Shown: positions 5,776-13,218 of the stretch, piece by piece
How positions within the stretch are numbered: the first letter of the stretch is position 1
Layout: every line of letters starts with the position of its first letter
From: CAYJLC01 sp964370735
GTDB lineage: Bacteria; Bacillota; Clostridia; Oscillospirales; Butyricicoccaceae
DNA: 23,416 nt
Assembly: GCA_964370735.1 (NCBI GenBank)
Contig: CAYJLC010000035.1
Coordinates: forward strand, 1-23,416
Direction: 5' to 3'
Translations under genes and position numbers: made by a program
The notes under the pieces: generated by a model
Told to the model about the DNA's origin: nothing
Seen by the model: only the letters and a program-made list of their open reading frames with translations
Databases searched by the model: none

Positions 5776-6621
5776 TTATAGTGTTAATCCACGTATCCAC
5801 AAGATTTCATCTTTTTTCATTTGCCCAAAATGCCCTATATTTACTTTTATTACATCGTCCAACTCTTCCAAAGGCTTGTAATCATCACTCCCAAACTCAG
5901 CAGGGTCATACCCACTCAAAACCCAACTCTTACTTTTAAGAAGTATTTGGACTAATTCTAAATGGTCTTTTTGTGTCCATTCAAAGTCGTATACTTTTAA
6001 AGCACTTTTATTCCTTGTAGCAGGGTGATATGGCGGGTCTAAATATTTTATAACCTTGCTATCTGAACCATACTTCTCCATTAACACCTTGTAATCAACA
6101 TTGGTTATTTCTGTATCTTGCAAGATTTTATGAACCGAATAAATGTCACGAATTCTATTACGAAAATTTTTCATCTTGCGTTTTCTCTCTTTGTAACTTT
6201 TGAGTTCAAGAAAATCTTGTTTTCGTGACATACCGTTATAACTAAAATAAGCAGTGATGAAATAACCATATGCTCTATCGACTTTACTTGCAGCCGTATT
6301 GTTACGCTTTAAAATGGCATCATCGTACGTTTCTTGATTACGCTCTACGTCCCACAACATATTAACTAATTCATTCATACAGTCTTCGTTTTTCACCACA
6401 GTAAACAAATCAATTAACGCTGGGTCTAGTTCATTATAAATTTCTGAAGCAAACGGGTACCTTAAGTTCAGTAAATTTCTACCTCCACCGCCACAACACT
6501 CAACATATGTAGTTGCATCCGCTTCTTGTGCCAACATTTCCATATATTTATTTATTGCCTCAACCTGTCTATACTTTCCACCGAATCGCTTAATAAGCGA
6601 TATAATTTTTCTTTTACTCAT
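5776..6621 (-). CDS. D12-class DNA adenine methyltransferase (Dam-like)
   Basis: A 281-residue enzyme predicted to put a methyl group from S-adenosylmethionine on N6 of adenine. The D12-family layout is clear: N-terminal K-R-F-G-G-K (residues 11-16), motif I Y-V-E-C-C-G-G-G-G (39-47), and the catalytic motif IV L-D-P-P-Y (194-198), followed by the target-domain region and a C-terminal E-I-L-W segment. Motif I is unusual: family members normally have E-P-F-x-G-x-G, and here P-F is replaced by C-C. Length is normal for Dam. AGGAGG lies 8 bases before the ATG. No cognate endonuclease adjoins it, so it looks like an orphan element methylase, perhaps for restriction evasion or control of element transcription. 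Confidence 0.88.
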   Translation of the reverse strand: MSKRKIISLIKRFGGKYRQVEAINKYMEMLAQEADATTYVECCGGGGRNLLNLRYPFASEIYNELDPALIDLFTVVKNEDCMNELVNMLWDVERNQETYDDAILKRNNTAASKVDRAYGYFITAYFSYNGMSRKQDFLELKSYKERKRKMKNFRNRIRDIYSVHKILQDTEITNVDYKVLMEKYGSDSKVIKYLDPPYHPATRNKSALKVYDFEWTQKDHLELVQILLKSKSWVLSGYDPAEFGSDDYKPLEELDDVIKVNIGHFGQMKKDEILWIRGLTL

Positions 6622-6638
6622 TTTAATTTCCTCCTTAG

Positions 6639-8255
6639 TTAGTTCAATTTTATTGTGAAGTATTGTGCTTGGTCTGCATGAGTACCAAAAGTACGACCAA
6701 CTGTATGTTTTGATTTAGGTGTTCCATCACAACTCTTACCATGTTTTTGATAACCGCTTGTTATTACCCCATTATCTATAAGTTCTTTGATGATTTGCCT
6801 TTCAGTGTAAACTGAATTTTCTTCTTTGATGTACGGCGAAAGTATTTCTGACATCAAATTTTTACACGTAATAAAAATCAGTTCCTCGTAATTTTCAGTA
6901 GCTATCACCAATCGGTGCTTGTTTATATCGTAATCAACACTGCTCCCTATTGCTGTTGGATTGTTTTTTATGTAATGTCTTAATTCTCTTGCAATTTGCT
7001 TAGATATGTTACCACGAACGAAAACCTCATTCATCGAATTTAACAAAAGCTCTATTATCGACGTTTTATCTAAGGGGATTGTCAATAATTCACTTATTAA
7101 GTCTATAACCACACCTAATACTGCAATCCTATTCATCGCTCTGCTTACATTTATCTCCATATTGTTATTGCTATAACGGTTTATGAGTCCTATTCTTTTA
7201 GAATTGTACATATCAAGAATGTCAGCTGTTGAATATTGCTCAATCAGTTTTTCAGCAAAAATATTTGCAAGAATACCATATGAACTAGTTGTAAACTCAT
7301 TCATAGCATTAGCTTCTTCGGCTGACTTAAAAAAGCCTTTTTCTTGACTGATGTACAGTTCGATAAAGCGATAATATACTCCCTCAGAGTCTGTATTTTT
7401 TATTAAATCACCAATTCGTGTTTCTGTTGATGATATTACAGGGCAGTTAAAGTATTTAATCTCCTTATCTGCAAATCTCCTTTTTTCTGTTCCGTTACTA
7501 TAAGCCATAATTTGTGTGACTAATTCGGCTCGCACTGTTTTTTTACTTTTATCACCTACAGCCATATCGTCAATTACAAATGGAATAATGCCATATTCAG
7601 CCATACTTTTTTGTATCATATTTGCTGTGCTATTAAATGACCGCATTAACTTACTCGGCTTTCCAAAAATCGAGGTTGCAAGTTTACTCGCTGTGCTTTT
7701 TCCAAGTGATGTCTCGCCTGATAAATTAAGAACTATGTTTATATCATCCATTCCTTGCAAACGTAATGCTTGTGAAACAAAGCCACTGAACGCTGTTGCA
7801 AATATAGTTTGTAAATAAACGTTATCAGCAATAATGTTACTTAATTGCGGAATGTAACTATCCATATCACCCTTAGATGTTAAATCTAATTTTCCAACAT
7901 ATCTAGACTCGATAATTTCGTTTTCTAAATATGTTTTACAAACTTTCAGTTCTTCAGACTCACTGTTCTTTACCCAACCAATTGTAGAATGAACTTCTTC
8001 ATTAGTTCCTTGGCTAATTTTAGAACGTAGCAAGTCTTCAAGGTCAAAACTCTCACGCTCATTAACAACTCCAGCATTCTCAAGAAGCGTTACAACATAT
8101 TCAATTTTGTTACCGTCCATAGCTCTTAAAGTTTTTCTTTGTCTGCCTGCTTTGTATGAAATGTCAAACAGTATTTCACCTGTTTCACTATCGCTGTTGC
8201 GATAAGTATTGATTTCAATCTTTGATGTTACCTCTGGATTAATTTTTGTTTTCAT
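6639..8255 (-). CDS. DUF927-type P-loop ATPase/helicase-like protein
   Basis: A 538-residue protein with a Walker A loop G-E-T-S-L-G-K-S-T at residues 180-188 inside L-N-L-S-G, Walker B I-P-F-V-I-D-D-M at 224-231, and a downstream arginine segment G-T-E-K-R-R with C-P-V-I-S-S-T-E-T, a sensor-like strand. This order and spacing is typical of DUF927 proteins, helicase-like ATPases carried by phages, plasmids and integrative elements and often linked to replication. The N-terminal 130 residues and the C-terminal 200 are not recognisable; the last 80 may be a winged-helix region. The ATG at 8255 has AAGGAG 8 bases upstream, and that site can pair with an upstream complement (see 8259..8321). The methylase gene follows 17 bases downstream, so the two are probably one operon. 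Confidence 0.85.
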   Translation of the reverse strand: MKTKINPEVTSKIEINTYRNSDSETGEILFDISYKAGRQRKTLRAMDGNKIEYVVTLLENAGVVNERESFDLEDLLRSKISQGTNEEVHSTIGWVKNSESEELKVCKTYLENEIIESRYVGKLDLTSKGDMDSYIPQLSNIIADNVYLQTIFATAFSGFVSQALRLQGMDDINIVLNLSGETSLGKSTASKLATSIFGKPSKLMRSFNSTANMIQKSMAEYGIIPFVIDDMAVGDKSKKTVRAELVTQIMAYSNGTEKRRFADKEIKYFNCPVISSTETRIGDLIKNTDSEGVYYRFIELYISQEKGFFKSAEEANAMNEFTTSSYGILANIFAEKLIEQYSTADILDMYNSKRIGLINRYSNNNMEINVSRAMNRIAVLGVVIDLISELLTIPLDKTSIIELLLNSMNEVFVRGNISKQIARELRHYIKNNPTAIGSSVDYDINKHRLVIATENYEELIFITCKNLMSEILSPYIKEENSVYTERQIIKELIDNGVITSGYQKHGKSCDGTPKSKHTVGRTFGTHADQAQYFTIKLN

Positions 8256-8258
8256 AAT

Positions 8259-8321
8259 AAAAACTCCTTTTTATTTTTTGTTGTTGTCAAGATGTCAACA
8301 CTTTAAATACAAGGAGTTTTT
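8259..8321 (-). promoter_or_regulatory. Hairpin able to mask the ribosome-binding site of the DUF927 gene
   Basis: On the minus strand, the AAGGAGTTTTT around the ribosome-binding site (8259..8269) is exactly complementary over 11 bases to AAAAACTCCTT at 8311..8321. Between them lies a smaller nested stem, TGTTGACA/TGACAACA-like with an AGA-type loop, which also contains two TTGACA/TTGACAA sequences that could act as a -35. A transcript coming from upstream would carry both arms and hide the site; one starting inside would lack the masking arm. Confidence 0.45.
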
Positions 8322-8344
8322 CAATTCAATTTTGGGGTTTTTAT

Positions 8345-8390
8345 AAAAAATAAGAACCTATAAACATTTCTGTTTATAAACTCTTATTTT
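8345..8390 (-). terminator. Probable intrinsic terminator
   Basis: Arms AAAATAAGA (8347..8355) and TCTTATTTT (8382..8390) with an inner TATAAACA/TGTTTATA stem and a short internal loop; on the minus strand it is followed by T residues. It sits just after the stop codon at 8399 of the unrecognised gene. Confidence 0.6.
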
Positions 8391-8398
8391 GATATTAT

Positions 8399-9060
8399 TT
8401 ATTTTAATGATAGGTAATTTTTGCTAGTGAGTTGATTATATAACTCATATAAATCTTCTTTATCGCCTACGTATAAAACTGAGGATTGTTTTGTTTTCTC
8501 GCTTTCAGCAACTGCTTTATCTTGAATAACAGATACTATAAAAGGATTGGTCGGTAACTCTCTTGTCACAAATATGCCTTTCTTGGCTCTTTCATTATCC
8601 TTATCATTAATAACTTTTGTATCACGTTTTTCATATTGCAAAACAGATAATGTTTCACGTCTGTTATCAAAACCATGCCCATTATGGTATGCGGTATAAA
8701 TTACAGAATCCTTTATACCAATAATGTAACTATCAAGCATAGTCGCCTTATTATTTGAGTAAGCGACATCTGTAGGCTTAACGCTGATACCTAAATTACC
8801 ACGAGGGTATACCTTGATTTTTTTACCGTCTTCATCTTTCATAGAACTTTCAGTGCCTAAAGTTTGTGACCACTCTTTGTCACCACTTGCAGATAATATG
8901 TCATTAACTCTATCTTTATCTACAACAACAAAGGCTTCAAAATTTTTAGTGCGTTCATCTTCAGGTAATTCAGGGTAGTCATATTGAATATTCTGGTTGA
9001 TTGGATTTTTATAGTTGTATGACATCAAGTAAATTGCATCATTATCATCAATGCCTTCAC
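8399..9060 (-). CDS. Unrecognised protein, C-terminal part open into an assembly gap
   Basis: The frame ending at 8399 contains an ATG at 9025 (209-residue reading from a TTG at 9028), but there is no ribosome-binding site before either codon, and the frame stays open for 12 more codons, E-G-I-D-D-N-D-A-I-Y-L, to the run of N at 9061..9070. I therefore annotate it as running into the gap. It is probably the C-terminal part of the gene at 9071..10671: the two join in one frame if the true gap is 2 modulo 3 in length. The visible part is soluble, charged and strand-rich (EAFVVVDKDRV, GISVKPTDV, PFIVSVIQDKAV), with a central Asn/His/Gly stretch (YHNGHGFDNRRE). I recognise no family or catalytic motif. 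Confidence 0.55.
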
Positions 9061-9070
9061 NNNNNNNNNN
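9061..9070. other. Assembly gap (10 N)
   Basis: Ten consecutive N bases. Ten is a common placeholder length, so the true number of missing bases is unknown and reading frames cannot be carried across it with confidence. Confidence 0.95.
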
Positions 9071-10671
9071 AACATATTTCTGTTCTTTATTATGGCATCA
9101 TCTTTTTTATACTTGCTACTTCCTTTTGCATAATAGCTATAATTTAAATCCTCAATAAACCTAACTTTTAATGGAGTATTAACTTCCACAGTTCTTGTAA
9201 CTTCATTGACGAAAGTGGTTATTAATAAATCAGTCATATCACTTTGAATTTTTTCTTTAATTTTAAAAATAATACCCTTATGTTTCCTTTCATCCTGTAA
9301 GTATTTAGTCAGTGCACCAATCTCATCTTTGTTGTATTCTTCAGATAATTGCATATCATAGCGAAGTTCATAATGTCTTACTAAAGCAATTATGACATCT
9401 TCCGAAAACTCAGGCATTCCTTTAACATCTTTTATTTCATCTTCTATAACCTTGATAGCAAAACCATACTGTATGCTATCATACGTTTCTGTTTTCAATC
9501 TGTTAAGTAGCTCTAGTTTGGCTAAATACTTCTTAGTTAAACTTTTATCTTTGGTGGAACTTAATTTATCTCTGGTATCTTTCAATTCTTCATTGTATTT
9601 ATTTACCCTATCAACTAACAGTTTGATGTCATATATCTTATAAAATGCTTTTGCCTTTTCAGGTGAATGTTTTTTCCATTCTTCACACTGTTGCATTAAA
9701 TTTATTTGTTGATTAATCGTAAGTGTGATTGCTCCCGACCTCAAAAAATTATGTTCGGTTAAAACATTAACAGTTAGTTTTATATCCTCATTAAAGAGCT
9801 TATCTTGAAACTCTCTGTATTTTTTCTCTGATTGAAGTTTTCGGTCATAGTCAAGTTGAATTTTTTTCTTTCTGTTTTCTAAGCTGTTTATGTACCAATC
9901 TTTACCTTGTGGAGTAAAGTACTCATTAAACCGATAAGTTAAATAATTTCGGAATGTTTTTATCTTTGTAATGTTGTCGCACTCTTTATTGTAGTGATTT
10001 CTAATATGATTTAGTGCATTAGAAATTTTTGTACTGATATTCTTTTTAATATATGAGTTGTCTACTTTGTCAAAATTAGAGGAATGGTCGATATAATTTT
10101 TCACATATTCAAATAACTGTTTATATTGATTTATTTTTAGTTCTTGTATTTTTTTAATTTGTTCATGCATAGTATGATCATCTGATAATTTAGATATTCC
10201 ATCTACAGACGAAGTTATCAATCCCTCTCTTATGTCTTCGGGAAATTTGTCTACGCATTTTATCGTAGCATTAAAAAAACAATGCAAGTCATTTATAGTG
10301 GTATTACAATCTACACCATCAATAAACTTACCAAACTCTATATCTAAAGTATTAATTTTTTCTTTGAGAGTTTCTTTTATAATCCTACTGATTTCATCTT
10401 GTATAGCTTGCTTTGCTTTTTTTATTTCAGGTTTAGCTAAATTATTTTTTAGAATACCCTCAATTATTTTATCCAAATTCAAATGCTCGATGACTTGTTC
10501 ATCATAAATAGAATTGTCTACTATAACATCTTCATCAAGAAACATTTCTATCTTAGGGCTTAGCACCTTTCTGGTATTAGGTATATTAAATTCACCTTGA
10601 AGAATATCTAATACAGAGTTGTCTGTTTGAATTAAGTCTTTGTGTATAAACAGAAATTTATATAAGTACAT
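9071..10671 (-). CDS. Large unrecognised charged protein, N-terminal part up to the gap
   Basis: 533 codons from the ATG at 10671 to the gap. With exactly 10 missing bases the frame would stop at 9025 after V-K-A-L-M-I-M-M-Q-F-T, an implausible ending; joining to 8399..9060 is more likely and gives a protein of roughly 755 residues plus the gap. The product is rich in Lys, Glu, Asp and Ile, largely helical, with charged stretches that could be coiled coil (about residues 240-275 and 340-400). It has no signal peptide, membrane segment, P-loop or nuclease motif that I can see. An ATG at 10707 overlaps the promoter -10, so it cannot be the start of that transcript. The site before 10671 (AGTGGTG) is weak. 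Base composition is very AT-rich. Confidence 0.6.
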
Positions 10672-10707
10672 ATAAACACCACTTTCGTTGTAAATTAGAA
10701 TAAGCAT

Positions 10708-10736
10708 AGTATAACATTTTTACTCTTGTTCTACAA
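10708..10736 (-). promoter_or_regulatory. Promoter of the large unrecognised gene
   Basis: Minus-strand TTGTAG (10731..10736), 17-base spacer, TATACT (10708..10713). Transcription would start near 10701, which supports ATG 10671 as the start codon. A second TTGACA pair lies slightly upstream, at about 10741..10752, but at poor spacing. Confidence 0.5.
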
Positions 10737-10782
10737 CTATGTCAATGTCAAATATTTACTTTAAGCGTGTATGTTGCTACAA

Positions 10783-10819
10783 AATAAGAGCCTAACCTTT
10801 AAATGGTCAAGCTCTTATT
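10783..10819. terminator. Hairpin, possible terminator
   Basis: AATAAGAGC (10783..10791) pairs with GCTCTTATT (10811..10819), with an inner ACC/GGT stem. The flanks are AT-rich without a clean T-tract. A second inverted repeat, ACACAGC (10862..10868) with GCTGTGT (10889..10895), lies beyond. Both fall in the roughly 200-base non-coding stretch between the large gene's promoter and the end of the HTH operon, where I see no other gene. Confidence 0.4.
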
Positions 10820-10923
10820 ATATATGTATTTAATTCTAAAGCAGTCATTATATATATAACAACACAGCTTATATTTCTGTATACTTTTGCTGTGTGGTAG
10901 TTATTATACACTATATGTTTAAT

Positions 10924-11007
10924 TTAATGCTCGTTTAATTTTTTCCATTCGTATGTGTTAAATAATGTGTGTTTATAATCGTAGCATCTAATGTAGCGTA
11001 CATTCAT
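10924..11007 (-). CDS. Candidate 27-residue small protein coupled to the HTH gene
   Basis: An ATG at 11007 overlaps the TGA stop of the HTH/coiled-coil gene as ATGA, the usual arrangement for coupled translation, and opens 27 codons: MNVRYIRCYDYKHTLF followed by NTYEWKKLNEH. The peptide is basic and aromatic, not a random hydrophobic string. It has no ribosome-binding site of its own, and a second ATG at 11003 opens a competing 22-codon frame, so it may be a chance ORF. Confidence 0.3.
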   Translation of the reverse strand: MNVRYIRCYDYKHTLFNTYEWKKLNEH

Positions 11008-11663
11008 TTTATTGTTACATTTATTGACTGAAATGTTTTAAGTCGTGCATCAACAGTTGGTCTGCTGATACCGTATTTTTCAGCTATGTCTTTTTTACTC
11101 ATACCGCTTGTCCAATCTTTATATATATCTGCTGAACATACATCTTTCTTATAGTTAGGGCGTAAACTGCCCTGCGTTTTTTGTGGTTCATCTGCTACTT
11201 TTAATTTACTGATAAGATATTTATTTTCAGCCCTCAGTCTATCTAACTCACTGCATTGTTCAATTACTTTACGTTCCAACGCTTCGCTTTTTCCTGTAAG
11301 TTTGTTGTTTTTTTCTACAAGTTCGTCACTTTTGCCTTCAACTTGTTTTATGTGCTTTAAAAGTTTATCTGCATCTACATATATATGTCTATCTAATTTA
11401 ACCCCTTGCCTAAGTGTAAAGTTTACGGGTATACCATGTTCTAAGCAACCGCTATTCAAAATAATCTTATCCGTTTTATCAATAATATCTAGCAATTCAA
11501 CAAAAAAATCAAGTTTTTTAGCATTATGCTTGTATAAGTAACGTTCTTCAATGTGATTATAAATTTCGTCGTATAACTTTGACATAATCTGCATTTCATA
11601 ATATCCTTTGCTGTTATCTTGACGATTTTTAAGTGCTTTCATTAAGTTAAGTATGCTTTGCAT
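11004..11663 (-). CDS. Coiled-coil protein with C-terminal HTH
   Basis: A 219-residue protein. The N-terminal 100 residues are helical. A heptad-rich coiled coil follows (K-x-x-E-L-V-E-K-N-N-K-L, then A-L-E-R-K-V-I-E-Q-C-S-E-L-D-R-L-R-A-E-N). The C-terminus carries a helix-turn-helix of resolvase/Hin type: S-K-K-D-I-A-E-K-Y-G-I-S-R-P-T-V-D-A-R-L. The layout (coiled coil for oligomerisation plus terminal HTH) suits a DNA-binding regulator or a replication/partition accessory protein. The frame opens at a TTG at 11768, but that has no ribosome-binding site, whereas the ATG at 11663 has GGAGG at 8 bases, so the shorter form is chosen. A 24-bp palindrome at 11690..11713 lies just upstream and may be its operator. 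Confidence 0.7.
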   Translation of the reverse strand: MQSILNLMKALKNRQDNSKGYYEMQIMSKLYDEIYNHIEERYLYKHNAKKLDFFVELLDIIDKTDKIILNSGCLEHGIPVNFTLRQGVKLDRHIYVDADKLLKHIKQVEGKSDELVEKNNKLTGKSEALERKVIEQCSELDRLRAENKYLISKLKVADEPQKTQGSLRPNYKKDVCSADIYKDWTSGMSKKDIAEKYGISRPTVDARLKTFQSINVTIK

Positions 11664-11689
11664 AAATAATTCCTCCATTTTTTTATGAT

Positions 11690-11713
11690 ATACTTCTAAT
11701 ACATTGGAAGTAT
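11690..11713. promoter_or_regulatory. 24-bp palindrome upstream of the HTH gene
   Basis: ATACTTC (11690..11696) and GAAGTAT (11707..11713) are perfect 7-bp arms, and the symmetry continues inward through AAT/ATT with one mismatch. It lies 27 bases before the start codon, where a repressor would block early transcription or its own promoter. Autoregulation by the HTH protein is inferred. Confidence 0.5.
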
Positions 11714-11793
11714 GATTTTGAGTTATTATTTTATTACGGTACAATATATCATCTATATGAATACTCAATTCTTAACACTGTACTAATTTGAAA

Positions 11794-11890
11794 TTTGTGA
11801 CTTTTATGACTTTTCCCTATCTACAGTTCAAAAATACACATTTTGGAAATGTCACATATTCATTTTCATAGTGTGACATTCTGTGACATT
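11794..11890. repeat. TGTGACATT repeats
   Basis: Two direct copies of TGTGACATT at 11872..11880 and 11882..11890 (10-base period), one inverted copy at 11848..11856, and two degenerate copies, TGTGACTTT and TATGACTTT, between 11795 and 11813. They lie in the 427-base stretch 11664..12090, which otherwise holds the palindrome at 11690, the resolvase-site relative at 11911 and the rpsI terminator, and no gene. They look like binding sites on helical phase for an element-encoded protein; an origin (iterons) is also possible. Confidence 0.45.
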
Positions 11891-11910
11891 TATTTAAAAC
11901 CAAAGCCTTT

Positions 11911-11941
11911 CAAATATAACGAAATAAACCCTATTGAAATA
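11911..11941. repeat. Relative of the resolvase-site right arm
   Basis: Contains CAAATA, then A-rich bases with CGA, then ACCCTATTGAA-TA, matching the order of 5145..5172 (CAAATA, AAATCGCT, ACCCTATTGAA, GTA). The 11-base core ACCCTATTGAA is identical and in the same orientation. It is close to where the accessory block gives way to the ribosomal protein operon. Confidence 0.4.
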
Positions 11942-12043
11942 CCTCACGTTTTCAGACTTAAATTTATTTTTCACTAAGTATGCGAATTTAGCACAATATG
12001 TAGTGTTAAATTATATTTATGCCACAATATAATCCGTATAAGC

Positions 12044-12076
12044 ATAAAAAAAGACTTCCCAAGTTGGGAAGTCTTT
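12044..12076 (-). terminator. Intrinsic terminator of rplM-rpsI
   Basis: Minus-strand stem AAAGACTTCCCAA with its exact complement (12050..12062 with 12064..12076), followed by a T-tract. It starts 15 bases after the rpsI stop. Confidence 0.9.
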
Positions 12077-12090
12077 GAATGATAAAATAA

Positions 12091-12498
12091 TTATCGTTTT
12101 GAGAATTGAGGCGCGCGACGTGCCGCTTTAAGACCGTATTTTTTACGCTCTTTCATACGAGGGTCACGAGTTAAGAATCCATTAGCTTTTAAAGTAGCTT
12201 TGAAAGCTTCAGTATCAGCTTGAACTAACGCTCTAGAGATACCATGACGGATAGCACCAGCTTGACCTGTGAAACCACCACCAACAACAGTACATTCGAT
12301 ATCGAATTTACCTTTAGTGTTAGTAACATCAAGTGGTTGGTTTACGATTAATTTTAAAGTTTCTAAACCAAAATAGTTGTCAATAGTACGGTTGTTAATA
12401 GTAACTTTACCAGAACCATTTGGGTATAATCTTACTCTTGCAACAGAAGATTTTCTTCTACCTGTGCCGTAAAAATACGCTTTTTTAGGTGTATACAT
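12091..12498 (-). CDS. rpsI: 30S ribosomal protein S9 (uS9)
   Basis: A 135-residue small-subunit protein whose C-terminal tail reaches the tRNA in the P site. The family signatures are all present: Y-G-T-G-R-R-K-S-S-V-A-R near the start, G-G-G-F-T-G-Q-A-G-A-I-R-H-G-I-S-R-A in the middle, and the basic end D-P-R-M-K-E-R-K-K-Y-G-L-K-A-A-R-R-A-P-Q with terminal S-K-R, whose final arginine contacts tRNA. AGGAGG stands 9 bases before the ATG at 12498. It follows rplM by 17 bases on the same strand, the standard two-gene operon in bacteria, and ends at a strong terminator. Confidence 0.98.
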   Translation of the reverse strand: MYTPKKAYFYGTGRRKSSVARVRLYPNGSGKVTINNRTIDNYFGLETLKLIVNQPLDVTNTKGKFDIECTVVGGGFTGQAGAIRHGISRALVQADTEAFKATLKANGFLTRDPRMKERKKYGLKAARRAPQFSKR

Positions 12499-12515
12499 TA
12501 TAAAAATCCTCCTTA

Positions 12516-12944
12516 TTAATTTTCGTATGCTACTGGCATTTGAGCTGCATGACCATGCTCAGTACCTGCATATATTTTAACTCTAGTCATAGAAGCTCTA
12601 CCGATAGTGTTTTTAGGTAACATACCTTTAACAGCAAGTTCCATAGCAAGCTCTGGACGCTCGTTCATTAAAGTACGGTATTTAACTTCTTTAAGACCGC
12701 CTACCCAGCCTGTGTGACGACGGTAGTATTTTTGATCTAATTTTTTACCTGTTAAATTTGCTTTATCAGCGTTGATAACGATTACGAAATCGCCACAATC
12801 AACGTGAGGAGTAAATTCAGGTTTGTGTTTTCCGCGTAAAAGGTGAGCAACAGTTGCAGCAGTTCTACCTAAAGATTTATCTGCAGCATCTACGATGTAC
12901 CATTTACGTTCCACATTTTGTGGATTAGCCATAAAAGTTGACAT
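12516..12944 (-). CDS. rplM: 50S ribosomal protein L13 (uL13)
   Basis: A 142-residue large-subunit protein, an early assembly factor of the 50S particle. Recognisable segments are R-K-W-Y-I-V-D-A near the start, L-G-R-T-A-A-T-V-A-H-L-L-R-G-K, the H-V-D-C-G-D-F-V-I-V-I-N-A strand, Y-Y-R-R-H-T-G-W-V-G-G, and V-K-G-M-L-P-K-N-T-I-G-R. Length is normal for Firmicutes. GGAGG is 8 bases before the ATG at 12944. A consensus promoter at 13010..13038 drives the pair through a leader of about 60 bases; I could not identify a specific L13 leader structure in it. Confidence 0.98.
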   Translation of the reverse strand: MSTFMANPQNVERKWYIVDAADKSLGRTAATVAHLLRGKHKPEFTPHVDCGDFVIVINADKANLTGKKLDQKYYRRHTGWVGGLKEVKYRTLMNERPELAMELAVKGMLPKNTIGRASMTRVKIYAGTEHGHAAQMPVAYEN

Positions 12945-13009
12945 AAATAACCTCCATAAGATTTAAAAAGTGTTTATATACTAAATTATTATTAATATTC
13001 AGCCTACAT

Positions 13010-13038
13010 ATAATATCATAATATACCACGCGTGTCAA
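13010..13038 (-). promoter_or_regulatory. rplM-rpsI promoter
   Basis: Minus-strand TTGACA (13033..13038), 17-base spacer, TATTAT (13010..13015), giving a leader of about 60 bases to the rplM start. The strength fits a ribosomal protein operon. Between this and the pilin terminator, 13039..13173 is T-rich non-coding DNA with repeated TTATTCT words and no gene. Confidence 0.75.
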
Positions 13039-13173
13039 TAAATTTTATTAAAAAAATTCTATTTTAAATATATACCTCGTTTATTCTCTCATTTTCTAAC
13101 TTATTCTCACTTATTCTAATTTTCAATTTTATTTTTTATTTGCCTTTTTTCCTTGCATTTATCACACTTTTAT

Positions 13174-13203
13174 AAAAAAATGGACAACAAATAGTCGTCC
13201 ATT
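13174..13203 (-). terminator. Intrinsic terminator of the pilin-like gene
   Basis: Minus-strand AATGGAC and GTCCATT pair over 7 bp (13179..13185 with 13197..13203), followed by TTTTTTTA. It starts 16 bases after the stop at 13219. Confidence 0.8.
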
Positions 13204-13218
13204 ATAATTTATTATTTA

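Noticed and set aside
9025..9060. Ending of the large ORF as VKALMIMMQFT across the gap
   Set aside because: The frame depends on the gap being exactly 10 bases, a placeholder length, and the other frame gives a more natural continuation.
12945..13009. Ribosomal protein L13 leader structure
   Set aside because: The leader is short and AT-rich, and I could not find convincing conserved stems by eye.
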